Shown: positions 12,901 to 22,325, numbered from the stretch's first letter. The stretch is 64,000 bases of DNA from Neisseriaceae bacterium TC5R-5 (GCA_020830965.2 JACCFC020000002.1:186001-250000); one strand, 5' to 3'. Translations and numbers: made by a program. Notes: a model not told the origin generated them from the letters alone.

Positions 12901-13106
12901 TATTGGGTACCTTGCCTTTAGCTATTTCCAGTGGTGCCGGTTCGGCCAGCCGTCACTCGGTGGGTACCGGCGTAATTGGTGGTATGTTAGCGGCGACGGT
13001 CATTGCTACCTTCTTCATTCCGATGTTCTTCGTCGTCGTGATGAAGCTTACCAAACGCAAAACCCCTTCGGTAAGTGCAGAAACAGGAGACAAAGCCGAT
13101 GCTTAA
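9963..13106 (+). CDS. RND multidrug efflux transporter, HAE1 (AcrB/MexB) family
   Basis: Inner-membrane proton-driven pump of 1047 residues with the 12-helix RND layout and two large periplasmic loops. The start FFIRRPVFACVISI is typical. The proton-relay aspartate pair is in GLVVDDAIVVLENVER at about residues 401-416, and the matching lysine region is in TLVGLSAKNAILIVEFA around 930-946. Substrates of AcrB-like pumps are varied lipophilic drugs, dyes and detergents; the specific range cannot be read from the sequence. It overlaps the following outer-membrane gene by 8 bases. Confidence 0.96.
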   Translation: MISAFFIRRPVFACVISIIIMLAGLAALRILPIEQYPQIVPPVVVVNTNYPGASAEVIASTVAAPLEQAINGVDDMLYIQSNSSSNGTLSVNITFKIGTDPDQATINVNNRVQSVLSQLPQEVQRQGVTASKQSASILQVISLYSPDKSLDTLFISNYALLNVLDELKRVPGVGNVVNFAGQDYSMRVWLRPDRLAQFKITPSDIATAINEQNSQFAAGKIGAEPLNDKLDFTYTVTTQGRLSEPEEFENIILRSNPDGSAVLLKDVARVELGSLNYSFNGKNNGKPTVPVGIFLAPGANQLATAQAVQQEMERLSATFPKGMAFSIPYNTTKFVEVSIKEVYSTLLEAMVLVFLVVYLFLQNWRATLIPSLAVPVSILGTFAGMYLFGFSINTLTLFGLVLAIGLVVDDAIVVLENVERLMTQEKLGPVQASFQAMTEITGAVISTSLVLIAVFVPVAFLGGIAGKMYQQFAITIAVSVAISSVVALTLTPALCALILKPGHQEPGRFFQWFNRLFDRITRGYSSGVAFLIKRSLVGMLLFAGFIAISIKLFMTIPGSLAPDEDQGYVIAAAFLPDGASLHRTATTMDKLDAMLAKHPAVQDTMTFAGYDLLSGSNRTNAGVSFVILKPWDERKDPKLASKTVAGDIFGMGMGAITDGIILGFNPPPISGMSNTGGFDAYVQNRSGASAVALGEVTKQLVAAASKNPALTGVQTTYSANVPQVYVQLDRAKAKALGVPINSVFNTMQSTFGAFYVNDFNKFGRIFRVQLQAEADFRTRTEDLKKIYVRSQGGDMVPLSALITVEQTTGPENLERFNVYPAAKVVGGPAPGYSSGQAISALEAIAKETLPNGYALAWSGSAFQEKSTGGGSYLVFVFALIMVYLILAALYERWLLPVSVLMTVPFALFGALMANWLRGLANDIYFQVALVTLVGLSAKNAILIVEFALLQIEEGMDEIAAALKAAKLRFRPIVMTSLAFILGTLPLAISSGAGSASRHSVGTGVIGGMLAATVIATFFIPMFFVVVMKLTKRKTPSVSAETGDKADA

Positions 13107-14496
13107 ACGTGCTCTGCTACCGTTGCTAATTACGTTGGCGCTAAGCGCCTGCGCAGTTGGCCCAGATTACCACCGTCCGCTGCTGGAGTTGCCAGAGGCC
13201 AGCGCGGCGCAAGCCAGCTCAGAGGCGCTCCTTGTCAAAGACTGGTGGCAGCAATTTAAAGACCCGATCCTCACCCAGTTGATTGATGAGGCTTTGCAAC
13301 ATAATCAAGACTTATTGACTGCGGCGGCACGGGTGGATGAAGCAGCTGCGCAGGCTGGTATCGCGCGAGCACAATTGCTACCGACACTAGATGCTAATGC
13401 GGCTTACCAGCGCGGGCGTAGCTCTAGCGAGATAGTGACACCAGGTACGCCACTGGTGGCGGATACCCGTAATGCTAATTTGCAAGTCGCCTGGGAATTG
13501 GATTTATGGGGCAAGCTGCGTCGTAGTAATGAAGCCGCACGAGCCAACTTTGCCGCTACTCGTTTTGCTCGTGATGCTTCCCAGCTGTCGATTGCCGCTC
13601 AGGTAGCGCAAACCTATTTCCAATTACGCGCTTATGATGCACAGCTCGAGATTGCCCAACGTACTCTAGCCACGCGTCAGGAAACATTAACGCTACAGAA
13701 CAAACGTTTTGCCCGTGGAGCCATTTCGGCACTGGATCAGGCTCAGGCAGAGGCGGATGAGGCGGCTACTCGTGCTACGGTGCCACAGATAGCCAATGCT
13801 CGTGCACAAACTGCCACTGCACTGAATATTCTGGTGGGCCGTTCTGCCAAAACGATGGTTGAGGGAGAGCTGCCACGCGGCGGCAACATTGATCAGCTAT
13901 TGGTGCCAACCAGCATCCCGGCGGACTTATCCTCCACGCTGCTGGCGCGTCGTCCAGATGTTGCTGCCAGCGAACAACAATTGATTGCGGCTAACGCCCA
14001 GATCGGTGTGGCGCGTGCAGCTTATTTCCCCACCATCAGCCTTACCGGGGCCTTAGGTTCGCAAAGCACTTCGCTGGATGGCCTGTTTAGTGGGCCGGCT
14101 CGTACCTGGAGCTTTGTCGGTAACGCAGCAGCGCCTATCTTCAACTTTGGCCAAACTGGTTATAACGTTGATGCGGCAACAGCGCGCCAGAAACAGGCGC
14201 TGGCTGGGTATGAAAAAACGGTACAAAGTGCTTTTAAGGATGCACTGGATGCGCTTAGTGCCCAAAACTCTAGCCGCGATATTCTGCAAGCACAGACGGT
14301 GCAATCCAGTGCATTGAGCAAATCGCTCAAGCTAGCCACGTTGCGCTACGATAAAGGCTACTCCAGTTATCTGGAAGTGCTGGACGCACAACGCGGCAGT
14401 TTCCAAGCAGAACTAAATGTAGTTAGCGCCAAACTTAATCAGTTGAATGCTGCAGTTGGTCTGTACAAAGCCTTAGGTGGTGGCTGGGTGCAATAA
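13099..14496 (+). CDS. Outer-membrane efflux lipoprotein (OprM/NodT family)
   Basis: TolC-like exit duct for the RND pump. The ATG at 13099 is chosen because AGGAGA lies at 13085-13090 and the encoded protein (465 residues) then begins with a lipoprotein signal, LALSACAVGPDYHRP, with lipobox Cys about residue 18. The family hallmark CAVGPDY and the paired OEP repeats (WWQQFKDPILTQLIDEAL and the related RRPDVAASEQQLIAANAQIG half) are visible. It overlaps the pump stop codon (ATGCTTAA) and is followed by a strong terminator, closing the operon. Confidence 0.95.
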   Translation: MLKRALLPLLITLALSACAVGPDYHRPLLELPEASAAQASSEALLVKDWWQQFKDPILTQLIDEALQHNQDLLTAAARVDEAAAQAGIARAQLLPTLDANAAYQRGRSSSEIVTPGTPLVADTRNANLQVAWELDLWGKLRRSNEAARANFAATRFARDASQLSIAAQVAQTYFQLRAYDAQLEIAQRTLATRQETLTLQNKRFARGAISALDQAQAEADEAATRATVPQIANARAQTATALNILVGRSAKTMVEGELPRGGNIDQLLVPTSIPADLSSTLLARRPDVAASEQQLIAANAQIGVARAAYFPTISLTGALGSQSTSLDGLFSGPARTWSFVGNAAAPIFNFGQTGYNVDAATARQKQALAGYEKTVQSAFKDALDALSAQNSSRDILQAQTVQSSALSKSLKLATLRYDKGYSSYLEVLDAQRGSFQAELNVVSAKLNQLNAAVGLYKALGGGWVQ

Positions 14497-14520
14497 ACTA
14501 CTGCCCGCTTTTAAACTAGC

Positions 14521-14545
14521 AACCCCGCTTATGGCGGGGTTTTTC
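14521..14545 (+). terminator. Intrinsic terminator of the RND operon
   Basis: Stem AACCCCGC (14521-14528) with GCGGGGTT (14534-14541), 5-base loop, then a T-run to 14544. It lies 25 bases after the outer-membrane gene's stop. Confidence 0.9.
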
Positions 14546-14558
14546 TATGGCTGGAATA

Positions 14559-15869
14559 TTAGCTTGGTAACAAGGTTGGACAATACAAGGGATTGTGCAA
14601 AGTCCAATAAGGTTGTTTGGCATGAAGTTCCAGCAGTAATTGATCCAGCTCGGCCTGCATGCTGCGCCTTAGCTGTCGAGTGAGCGCCTGTGGGTCCGCT
14701 GGCTCTTCGCTATTGAGCCGTATGGCTTCAGGCACCCGCAGATGTACTTCGCGTGGACCCACCGGACGTGGGCAGTAGGCATTGACTGTGTCACGCCAGC
14801 TACCATGGCAGTAGTCTTGCCGAATTCGTTTCACACATTCGGCAATGTGCTCTTGCGCCAGCCAAACGGTGTTATAGGCTTCCGGAGCAACACGCTGCAG
14901 GCGTTCCCAGCTGCGTAAACGCTGTTGCAGCATTTTCTTCTGCTGACTATCGTCGCATTCGCGCAACGCACGCTGCCAGCGGCGGGGCGGAAGTAAATTA
15001 GGGACGACCCCCTGGCTTAGTTGTTGCAGTTGTTGGCTGAGAGTGACCAATACTTGGGCGCGCTCTTCGAAATAGCAAACCGAGGTATGACTAGACACTT
15101 TAATACCGGCAGCACTAGCTTCCCGTTGCAGTAAAGCGTAGAGCAGTTGTTGCAGTTGTTGTGTTAGGGACTGGTTGATATCAATATCAATGCGCAGGCG
15201 CTTGGCTGTCCAAATCAATTCGCGGCCAATCGCTGGCGTTTGATCACCCAAAAATCGCAACTTCCAGATAACTGGCTGAATAATCACGGTTTCAATCGCA
15301 TGCTGTCGCTGTTGTTGTTGAGCCGCTAGTGCCAATTCGGCCACGCCATTGAACAATGGTGCAATCCAGTCCGCATGCCAGTTGACACTACCCTCGGGAT
15401 GCAGCAGCACACCATGACCTTGCAATGCCCACTGCACCGAGTGATTTTTTGCCGCTTGACCACCGGAGCCAGGAATTTGGGCAATCAGATTATTACGTAA
15501 CCAGAAACGCTGCATCCAGGCGCCCATACCATTAACGACATTATGGGTGGCCCAACTGGCCAGCTGTGGGGCGTAACGGGCGGAGAGCTCTTTGTCTAGC
15601 ATCCAGTCGGTAAAAAACTCTGGGTGGTTGGGGGCGACAAAACAGGCGTGCTGGGGCAACAGCGATGCCTGCAGGCGTGCGGCGTGTTCGGCTGGTAAAT
15701 GAATGTGACGGATATTAGTGAGCCCGCTGAAGCCAGGTACGTGTTTGAGCAAGGGCAGGTCACGCAGCAAGGGCAAGCCATGCAGATTGAACCAGCGGTT
15801 AATGGTAACCAAGCGCTGCATGAGCGCTGGGTTGGGGTTTGGCGCAACAAAGGTATTCAAGCGTGACAT
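14559..15869 (-). CDS. PlsC-like acyltransferase-domain protein
   Basis: A 436-residue protein whose N-terminal half looks like a lysophospholipid acyltransferase domain: FVAPNHPEFFTDW at about 77-89 stands in for the catalytic NHX4D box, and LLHPEGSVNWHADW at about 156-169 resembles the substrate-binding EG motif. The His-Asp spacing is HX5D rather than HX4D, so activity is uncertain. No signal peptide is evident. The C-terminal half is helical, rich in Gln, Leu and Arg, and not recognised. It is convergent with the efflux operon and follows oppA on the same strand at a distance of 147 bases. The exact substrate is unknown. Confidence 0.6.
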   Translation of the reverse strand: MSRLNTFVAPNPNPALMQRLVTINRWFNLHGLPLLRDLPLLKHVPGFSGLTNIRHIHLPAEHAARLQASLLPQHACFVAPNHPEFFTDWMLDKELSARYAPQLASWATHNVVNGMGAWMQRFWLRNNLIAQIPGSGGQAAKNHSVQWALQGHGVLLHPEGSVNWHADWIAPLFNGVAELALAAQQQQRQHAIETVIIQPVIWKLRFLGDQTPAIGRELIWTAKRLRIDIDINQSLTQQLQQLLYALLQREASAAGIKVSSHTSVCYFEERAQVLVTLSQQLQQLSQGVVPNLLPPRRWQRALRECDDSQQKKMLQQRLRSWERLQRVAPEAYNTVWLAQEHIAECVKRIRQDYCHGSWRDTVNAYCPRPVGPREVHLRVPEAIRLNSEEPADPQALTRQLRRSMQAELDQLLLELHAKQPYWTLHNPLYCPTLLPS

Positions 15870-15960
15870 GAGGCGGCCTTTAGTTGTAATTTCAGTTGTG
15901 GATAATTATATTGCAAAGGCGTTTTGTCAACCTCTATTTATGCCATATAACTTAGGCGTA

Positions 15961-15990
15961 GTAGCAGGCCACAACGACCTGGCCTGCTAC
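15961..15990. other. Strong hairpin downstream of the OppA-like gene
   Basis: An 11-bp perfect stem, GTAGCAGGCCA (15961-15971) with TGGCCTGCTAC (15980-15990), around an 8-base loop. There is no U-run on either side, so it may be a 3'-end stabiliser or repeat rather than an intrinsic terminator. A perfect DnaA-box sequence (TGTGGATAA, 15897-15905) lies in the same gap. Confidence 0.6.
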
Positions 15991-16016
15991 CGGCTGGTAT
16001 CGACTATGCCTTGGAT

Positions 16017-17624
16017 TTAGTGCTGGATAATGTATAAATGCTTACTGCGATAGCGGTCCACAGGGTTTTTCAATGAGTACCCCCCCACATAACTTTTTAC
16101 CAGGCGCGGCAGGGTATATTGCAGCACCGGAATAAGGGGATAGTCGTCCATCACTAATTTAGCAGCCTGAGTCAGCAACTGGCGGCGTTTGGCCAAGTCG
16201 TTGCTGTTATTGCCTTGCTTGATCAATTCTTCAGCGTTTTTATTACAGTTGAAGTTGTCATTCTGAGTGTTACCACATTGCACGAGCGCAAGAAAGGTAG
16301 TGGCATCGTTGTAATCCGCTAGCCAGCCATTACGGGCAATCTGAAAATCGCCATCGTGACGTTTTTTCAAGAAGACTTTAAATTCGCTATTATCCATGCT
16401 GGTGCTCAAGCCCAACTTGTTTTTCCATTCGGCCGCCATGAAGATGGCCATTTTTTTATGGTAATCGCTGGTGTTGTAAGAAAGTCGGATAGCCGTACCT
16501 GGCTTGACACCTGCCTGCACCAATAGCTTTTTTGCTTCTTCCACTCGCTTGGCCATCGGCCAGGCCGCCCAATCATAGCTGGTGGGACTAGCACCATTCA
16601 CGCCGCGCACGATCACACCGTAGATAGGTAGTTGGCCATCGGCGGTGATTTTTTGCGCCAGAATGTCACGATCTATCACCATGGAAAGCGCCTTGCGCAC
16701 ACGGATGTCTTTCAGCAATCGATCTCTATTGTTCAGACTGTAGTAGCGTAGTCCGAGAATGGTGGAGGTCTTCAGTTCCTGAGGCAGGGTATTTTTCAAT
16801 TTGGCAAAACTGCCGGGTGGAATTTCATAAGTCATTTCAGTTTGCCCGGACTGAAACAGCTTTTGGTCTGCATTCTGATCTTCTATCGGTAAAAAGCTAA
16901 CGCGAGTAAGTTGCACATTGCGCGCATCCCAGTACTGCGGGTTTTTTTCGATCACGACTTTACTGTTCACCTGCCAGTCTTTTAACTGATACGGGCCATT
17001 GCTGACCATCTTGCCGGGCTTGGTCCAATCCTTGCCATATTTATCGATGATGGCTTTGGGGGCTGGGCCTAATTGAGCGTTGGAGACAAGCTCCGGCAAG
17101 AAAGTCACGGGAAAAGCAGTTTTAACTTCTAGTGTGAATTTATCTATCGCTTTCACCCCAAGTGCGGTGAGTGGTTTTTTACCGGCAACGATATCGGCAC
17201 CGTTTAACAGGAATGGTCCAAAAGTACCGCCATAGGGCGCAGCCAATTTGGGATCCACCAGCCTACGCATGCCATAGACAAAATCTTCTGCGGTTACCGG
17301 CTGACCATTCGACCACTTAGCATTCTGACGCAGCTTGAACACCCATGTGCTAGGGGCGGTTTGCTGCCAGGACTGCGCCACACCAGGCAATAGCTTGCCC
17401 TCGTTATCGGTAGCGGTAAGCCCTTCAAACAGATCATGGGTGATGATGTTCGCAGGAACACCTTCTACTACCATCGGATCTAATGACTCAGGTTCAGAGC
17501 CATTCGAGCGTATCAGTTCCTGTTTGCTGGCCAGTTTTACACCGGCAGGGATCTGTGCGGCGTGTACGCTGAGCGCACCGAGGATAAGCGTCAGTGTGCT
17601 GGCGATAAGGTGAGGGGTTTTCAT
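16017..17624 (-). CDS. oppA: Oligopeptide ABC transporter substrate-binding protein (OppA family)
   Basis: Periplasmic solute-binding protein of family 5, 535 residues. A signal peptide covers about 1-22 (ending SVHAA). Family features include RSNGSEPESLDPMVVEG at about 38-54, the SYNTSDYHKKMAIFMA-like region in the C-terminal lobe, and VDRYRSKHLYIIQH at the end, close to the tail of E. coli OppA/MppA. An AGGAGA ribosome site precedes the ATG. No permease or ATPase genes are adjacent, so it must work with a transporter encoded elsewhere; it could bind murein tripeptide as MppA does rather than general peptides. Confidence 0.9.
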   Translation of the reverse strand: MKTPHLIASTLTLILGALSVHAAQIPAGVKLASKQELIRSNGSEPESLDPMVVEGVPANIITHDLFEGLTATDNEGKLLPGVAQSWQQTAPSTWVFKLRQNAKWSNGQPVTAEDFVYGMRRLVDPKLAAPYGGTFGPFLLNGADIVAGKKPLTALGVKAIDKFTLEVKTAFPVTFLPELVSNAQLGPAPKAIIDKYGKDWTKPGKMVSNGPYQLKDWQVNSKVVIEKNPQYWDARNVQLTRVSFLPIEDQNADQKLFQSGQTEMTYEIPPGSFAKLKNTLPQELKTSTILGLRYYSLNNRDRLLKDIRVRKALSMVIDRDILAQKITADGQLPIYGVIVRGVNGASPTSYDWAAWPMAKRVEEAKKLLVQAGVKPGTAIRLSYNTSDYHKKMAIFMAAEWKNKLGLSTSMDNSEFKVFLKKRHDGDFQIARNGWLADYNDATTFLALVQCGNTQNDNFNCNKNAEELIKQGNNSNDLAKRRQLLTQAAKLVMDDYPLIPVLQYTLPRLVKSYVGGYSLKNPVDRYRSKHLYIIQH

Positions 17625-17843
17625 GGTCAGTTTCTCCTGTTGCAGGTGGCGGCAGCCTCAGGATGAGGTGGCGCTCATGGTGGATATCTCGGTCAAGGCA
17701 GATAGGGTCAGGTGTTAGACGAGCCTGATAGCGTTACCTTATGCTGGCCCGTCTACATCAGACCGCCTAGTCGCAGACGCAGTGCTGAATTTTGTTAGCC
17801 ACTCTTAAATTGTGGGTATTCAACTATCGGGTAGGAGAGGGGT

Positions 17844-19196
17844 TTATTTCCCAATACAAAACCGACTGAAAATAACACCAAGTAAATCGTCGGCACTGAA
17901 CTCCCCTGTGATTTCAGAGAGCGCATTTTGAGCCAGACGTAATTCTTCGGCAAGCAACTCTATCTGTTGCGCATTTTCTTGAGCAAGTTGCAAATGCCCT
18001 TCGGCGCGCTGGATCGCGTCCAAATGGCGTTGGCGCGCTAAAAACACCCCCTCACTGCTGCCGCTATAACCGACCATTTCTAATAGCTTGGCTTTGAGCA
18101 GTTCTATACCGGCATGGGTATGTGCCGAGAGACGCAATAATGAGTGGCCATCTTCCTCGCTGAAGCCGGCAGCCTCTGCGGTGAGGTCTATTTTGTTGAG
18201 AATGTGGAGGCGCGGCAGTTGAGCAGGCAGGCGTGCCAGAATAGTTTGTAGCTCCTTGGTGATGCCATGGCGGCTATCGGCGAGGATTAGCGCGAGATCG
18301 GCACGTTCTACCGCTTGCCAGGTGCGTGCGATGCCAATTTTTTCGACGACATCATTGGTGTCACGTAAACCGGCGGTATCGATGATATGAACAGGAACGC
18401 CATCGATGATGATTTCTTCCCGCACAGTGTCACGAGTGGTGCCAGCAATGGCGGTGACAATGGCAATATCGTCACCAGCTAGCGCGTTCATCAGGCTGGA
18501 TTTGCCGACATTAGGTTCACCAACTAGGACAACATGCATGCCTTCACGCAGGATCGCTCCTTGTTTCGCTGTGGCCTGCACTTGCTGCAGACGTTGTTGC
18601 AAGCCTTGCAGCTTGCCAAAGGCATCTGCTTGTTTAAGAAAATCAATTTCTTCTTCTGGAAAATCCAGGGTGGCTTCTACCAGCATGCGTAAGGTGATGA
18701 GCTCATCGACTAGTTGATGTATTTTGTCGGAGAACATGCCTTTCAGTGATTTGAGAGCACTTTTTGCGGCAGTTTCGCTGGCCGCATCAATCAGGTCGGC
18801 GACGCTTTCGGCTTGTGCTAGGTCTAATTTCTCGTTAAGAAAAGCGCGTTTGGTAAATTCGCCAGGTTCAGCCAAGCGGGCACCTAATTCGACACAACGT
18901 GCAAGTAACATCTTAAGGACCACTGGCCCGCCATGGCCTTGTAGCTCAAGCACATCTTCGCCGGTAAAGCTGCGTGGGCCAGGAAAGTAAAGCAGTAAGC
19001 CGTTGTCTAATGCTTGGCCTTGTGCATCAACAAAATCGGTATACAGCGCATAGCGTGCTTGAGGTGTTTTGCCGCCACTGATGGCATGGGCAAATGCAAG
19101 CAGCTTATTGCCGGAAACACGGATAACACCAACGCCGCCGCGACCAGGGGCTGTTGCAATCGCGCAGATGGTGGTGGGGGTGTAGCTGAGTGCCAT
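17844..19196 (-). CDS. mnmE: tRNA uridine-5-carboxymethylaminomethyl GTPase
   Basis: With MnmG it modifies U34 in the wobble position of several tRNAs. The 450-residue protein has the tetrahydrofolate-binding N-domain ([21 protein letters not shown] start), a helical domain, and an inserted G domain with GEPNVGKSS (P-loop, about 225-233), DTAGLRD (about 268-274) and NKID (about 333-336). The C-terminal CIGK motif with the catalytic cysteine is present. AAGGA precedes the ATG. It is the distal member of the rpmH-rnpA-yidD-yidC-mnmE block of the dnaA region, but a terminator after yidC separates them. Confidence 0.97.
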   Translation of the reverse strand: MALSYTPTTICAIATAPGRGGVGVIRVSGNKLLAFAHAISGGKTPQARYALYTDFVDAQGQALDNGLLLYFPGPRSFTGEDVLELQGHGGPVVLKMLLARCVELGARLAEPGEFTKRAFLNEKLDLAQAESVADLIDAASETAAKSALKSLKGMFSDKIHQLVDELITLRMLVEATLDFPEEEIDFLKQADAFGKLQGLQQRLQQVQATAKQGAILREGMHVVLVGEPNVGKSSLMNALAGDDIAIVTAIAGTTRDTVREEIIIDGVPVHIIDTAGLRDTNDVVEKIGIARTWQAVERADLALILADSRHGITKELQTILARLPAQLPRLHILNKIDLTAEAAGFSEEDGHSLLRLSAHTHAGIELLKAKLLEMVGYSGSSEGVFLARQRHLDAIQRAEGHLQLAQENAQQIELLAEELRLAQNALSEITGEFSADDLLGVIFSRFCIGK

Positions 19197-19602
19197 GGGA
19201 GTCCTTGGGAATTGCTGGGCTGTGATAAGAGAGCTTGGTTTTCTTCGACTGTTGAGTCAAGTTGTCGTGCTGCCAAGATTTGTCTGGTCTTAGCCTGTTC
19301 TTCAGCGAGCAGTTGTTCATTGGGAAGAATGGTTTGATATTCTGCCACAAGCGCTTTACTGTGCAGACCCTCTGAGGGATAGTGGGCTTCTGCGCTGCCT
19401 TTTTCAACACAGCGAATGAACCCAACTGGCGGGTTTTCGCCTGCTTTCATCCAATGCTCGCGAGCATAATTTATGTAGAGATGCCTTGGTCCACCATGCT
19501 CTCCCTCTCTCTCTCTGCTGAGTTGCTATCTAATTCACCTACCTTACCTTTATCTCTGCCATTAGCTTACGCTAACTTGCTCATCAATAATCGCCAGATA
19601 GC
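19197..19602 (-). other. Gap between mnmE and yidC with a possible gene remnant
   Basis: About 400 bases without a recognised gene. On the minus strand an open frame starts at 19450 and runs through the gap into the mnmE start in another frame (stop at 19007). Its first ~88 codons look protein-like (acidic, with [20 protein letters not shown]), then it becomes proline-rich and antisense-like where it overlaps mnmE. It may be the remains of a small gene whose 3' end was lost. Just upstream lies a 14-bp perfect palindrome (19454-19467). A CT-rich run at 19499-19520 is the only other feature. mnmE's promoter must lie here. Confidence 0.3.
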
Positions 19603-19627
19603 AAAAACCCGGCCGAAGAGCCGGGTT
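19603..19627 (-). terminator. Intrinsic terminator after yidC
   Basis: Stem AACCCGG/CCGGGTT (19606-19612 with 19621-19627) and an 8-base loop, followed on the minus strand by a T-run (the A-run at 19603-19607). It ends the rpmH-rnpA-yidD-yidC transcript 26 bases after the yidC stop. Confidence 0.88.
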
Positions 19628-19652
19628 GGGTGCTGTGTGCCAGATAGCTCAG

Positions 19653-21305
19653 TTACACTTTACTGGCAGCAAGCAATTTATTTTTCTTCTCAATGCTCTT
19701 GTTGATGTACCACTGTTGGGTAATCGACAGAATATTATTCACCACGTAGTACAGCACTAAACCTGAGGGGAAGAAGAAGAACATTACCGAGAAAGCAACC
19801 GGCATGATTTTCATCATCTTCGCTTGCATTGGATCGGTAGGCGGTGGATTAAGGAAGGTTTGCAGGAACATAGTAGCAGCCATAATCACCGGTAAAACAA
19901 AGTAAGGATCTGGCCGCGCCAAGTCGGTGTACCACAAGATCCACGGTGCCTGACGCAACTCAACGGATGCCAGCAGTGCCCAGTAAAGGCCAATAAATAC
20001 CGGGATCTGAATCAGCATAGGCAAACAGCCACCTAAAGGATTAACCTTCTCCGTTTTGTACATTTCCATCACGGCTTGCTGGAATTTCATCCTGTCGTCG
20101 CCGTATTGCGCTTTCATACGTTCCAGACGAGGTGCTAGCGCTTTCATCTTCGCCATAGAACGGTAAGATGCCGCAGTGAGCGGGTAGAACACTGCCTTGA
20201 TGGTGATAGTGAGCAACACAATTGCCCAGCCCCAGTTTTGAACCAAAGCATACAATTTGGTGAGCAACCAGAACAGCGGAGAGGCGAAGATATGAAAGAT
20301 ACCAAAATCCTTGGCATACTCCATACCGGTAGCCAGGCCAGAAATAATATTGTATTCCTCCGGCCCAGCAAACAGCGTCATTTGCGTGGCAAGAGCTTTA
20401 CCTGGTTGGATTACCGGGTGATCGACCAGTACAGCAGCGGAAAACAGGTTGTTTTCTAGGCTCTTCAGTTCAAAATGACAAGCTTTTGCTTGTTTGCACA
20501 CATTAGGCCTATCCAAAGGGTTTAATACCCAAGCAGCCATGAAATAGTGTTGCAACATGGCTACCCAGCCGTTATCAACAGTCTTGGGATAGTCCTGCTT
20601 GCCCTTACTCAGATCATCAAAAGAGATTTTTTTGAACTTGTCTTCGGTAGTGAAGACGGCTGGCCCAGTAAAGGTATGAGCTAAACGGCTTTCCCCCTCC
20701 GGAGTCTGTTTATCACGCAAGAGTCGGTAATAAGCAGTTACAGCAAGGGGAGTAGTGCTGCTATTCTCGATTTCATGGCGTACGCCAATCTCGTAACTAC
20801 CTTTAGTAAAGGTATAAATCTTATTGACTTTGACACCGTTTGCATCTGGTGCGGTCAACTTGACTTCCAATTTATCACCATTGAGCTGATAGCTAGTTTG
20901 GCCTGCGCTAAACAACGTTTTATGAGTGGGTAATGCTGGATTGCTAGCTGCCAGTAAGCCTGTCTGAGCGATATAAGTACGGCCATCCTTATCTGTAAAA
21001 AGCTGTAAAGGCTTTTTGCTGTCTGTTGCTGAGTCATGCTTCAGCAGCGTTAGCTGGCGTAAATCACCACCCATCGTGTCAATTTCTGCTTTTAGTACAT
21101 CGGTGGTAACGCTAACGCGTTGACCAGTGGTGAGGGTACTGGCATCAATAGGCCGACTACCTGGCGTAGACGAATTGCCAATCTGCTGAACAGGCTGCTG
21201 TGGCGCTCGTTGTGGTGGGGTAGGTTTGGGAGCGAAAAAATGCTGCCAACCCAACAAAATAGCCATAGACAAGGCAATGAAAATGATAAGTCGCTTGGAA
21301 TCCAT
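19653..21305 (-). CDS. yidC: Membrane protein insertase YidC
   Basis: Inserts and folds inner-membrane proteins, alone or with SecYEG. From the ATG at 21305 ([20 protein letters not shown]) it is 550 residues, like E. coli YidC; an upstream in-frame start would add an unrelated 23-residue tail. After the first membrane helix comes the large periplasmic beta-domain (about 60-330), then the conserved five-helix core from about residue 355 with [11 protein letters not shown], the Arg-bearing [11 protein letters not shown] and [20 protein letters not shown]. The gene follows yidD by 19 bases in the usual order. Confidence 0.97.
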   Translation of the reverse strand: MDSKRLIIFIALSMAILLGWQHFFAPKPTPPQRAPQQPVQQIGNSSTPGSRPIDASTLTTGQRVSVTTDVLKAEIDTMGGDLRQLTLLKHDSATDSKKPLQLFTDKDGRTYIAQTGLLAASNPALPTHKTLFSAGQTSYQLNGDKLEVKLTAPDANGVKVNKIYTFTKGSYEIGVRHEIENSSTTPLAVTAYYRLLRDKQTPEGESRLAHTFTGPAVFTTEDKFKKISFDDLSKGKQDYPKTVDNGWVAMLQHYFMAAWVLNPLDRPNVCKQAKACHFELKSLENNLFSAAVLVDHPVIQPGKALATQMTLFAGPEEYNIISGLATGMEYAKDFGIFHIFASPLFWLLTKLYALVQNWGWAIVLLTITIKAVFYPLTAASYRSMAKMKALAPRLERMKAQYGDDRMKFQQAVMEMYKTEKVNPLGGCLPMLIQIPVFIGLYWALLASVELRQAPWILWYTDLARPDPYFVLPVIMAATMFLQTFLNPPPTDPMQAKMMKIMPVAFSVMFFFFPSGLVLYYVVNNILSITQQWYINKSIEKKNKLLAASKV

Positions 21306-21324
21306 CGGTTGACACCAAAAAAGT

Positions 21325-21534
21325 TCAGGGTACTGGGTCATGCCCGCTACCACCCCAAGGATGACAGCGGGCAATGCGCTTGGCGCTTAGCCAAACGCCC
21401 TTGAATAGGCCGTGCCGGTTCACCGCCTCAATAGCGTAGCTGGAACAAGTCGGCATATAGCGGCAACGCGGTGCCAACCATGGGCTGATTGCCAGCTGAT
21501 AAAACCGAATTAAGAGGGTGACGAAGCGCGACAT
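21325..21534 (-). CDS. yidD: Membrane protein insertion efficiency factor YidD
   Basis: A 69-residue protein that assists YidC-dependent insertion. The family pattern is clear: [20 protein letters not shown] with the conserved cysteines in [15 protein letters not shown], then [20 protein letters not shown] and the GGSGHDPVP tail. An amphipathic helix at the N-terminus probably attaches it to the inner membrane. Its start lies inside the 3' end of rnpA (25-base overlap), implying coupled translation. Confidence 0.95.
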   Translation of the reverse strand: MSRFVTLLIRFYQLAISPWLAPRCRYMPTCSSYAIEAVNRHGLFKGVWLSAKRIARCHPWGGSGHDPVP

Positions 21535-21875
21535 CGTGCCAGTTTAGCAAATAGTGCAGACAAAGCTTCGATAGCCTCAGCGCGTTGAGCGCGAGTAAAC
21601 GGAACTCTGGCACGCACCACAAAATCCATATTTGCCAATGACTGCTGATTAAGACGAAACCATTCGCGCACACTACGCTTAATATAATTTCGGCGTACTG
21701 CTCGTTTATGCACCTTGCGGCTAACCACTAGGCCAACCCGAGGGTGTGCTAAGTCGTTAGGACGAGCAGATACCTGAAAAAAAGTATTGCTGCGTGATTG
21801 GCGAAAACTAAAAACGGATGAAAATTCATCCGTTTTTAACAGCCGGTACGCACGGCGAAAGCGATAAGCTGACAA
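21510..21875 (-). CDS. rnpA: Ribonuclease P protein component
   Basis: Protein subunit that helps RNase P RNA mature tRNA 5' ends. It shows [16 protein letters not shown] near the N-terminus, [22 protein letters not shown] (the RNR RNA-binding motif with Arg/Lys cluster), and [16 protein letters not shown] start at 21875 gives 121 residues ([13 protein letters not shown]...), the family length; the ATG at 21923 would add 16 residues overlapping rpmH out of frame. No clear ribosome site is seen at the TTG, so translation may be coupled to rpmH, which ends 4 bases upstream. Confidence 0.9.
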   Translation of the reverse strand: MSAYRFRRAYRLLKTDEFSSVFSFRQSRSNTFFQVSARPNDLAHPRVGLVVSRKVHKRAVRRNYIKRSVREWFRLNQQSLANMDFVVRARVPFTRAQRAEAIEALSALFAKLARCRASSPS

Positions 21876-21879
21876 AAAC

Positions 21880-22014
21880 TTAAACAGCCAAACGCTTGCG
21901 GCCTTTAGCACGGCGAGCGGCAATTACCGCACGGCCACCGCGAGTTTTCATACGTACTAAAAAGCCGTGAGTACGCTTGCGGCGGGTATTAGAAGGCTGG
22001 TAAGTGCGTTTCAT
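21880..22014 (-). CDS. rpmH: 50S ribosomal protein L34
   Basis: A 44-residue, Lys/Arg-rich ribosomal protein that matches L34 almost throughout: [18 protein letters not shown], then [20 protein letters not shown] and LAV at the end. It opens the rpmH-rnpA-yidD-yidC operon. A TTGACA-like promoter lies about 40-70 bases upstream on the minus strand. The gene diverges from dnaA across 353 bases. Confidence 0.98.
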   Translation of the reverse strand: MKRTYQPSNTRRKRTHGFLVRMKTRGGRAVIAARRAKGRKRLAV

Positions 22015-22053
22015 GATATGAAATTCCTGTTTCGAAACCGAAATAAACGCGTG

Positions 22054-22082
22054 ATTTGACAGGATATTATGACTTTTGTCAA
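22054..22082 (-). promoter_or_regulatory. Candidate sigma-70 promoter of rpmH
   Basis: On the minus strand a perfect -35 TTGACA (22082-22077) is followed after 17 bp by TCAAAT (22059-22054), a 4-of-6 match to the -10 box. The segment is flanked by the inverted sequence TTGACA on the other strand (22056-22061), giving it dyad symmetry. Confidence 0.55.
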
Positions 22083-22325
22083 TGTTGAATTTTCTGGGTG
22101 CCTGTGGATAACTTTGGCAAAACCCGTTAGAATATCCAACTTACACCCGCCCCCTACGCTGCATAAATTTATACACCTGTTCCTGTCCCTTGAAGAGGTA
22201 GGAGTTTAACAGCAACAAGAGAATCAACTTCTAGCTTATTTAAAGAGTGCAAAATTAAGCAGGGGGATGCTTTATTGTACAGACACTTACTATTTGCCCG
22301 ACCCCGTGGTCGCTAAATGGTCTCT

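Noticed and set aside
19499..19520. CT-dinucleotide run as a phase-variable repeat
   Set aside because: It is irregular and short and not inside a recognised gene or promoter.
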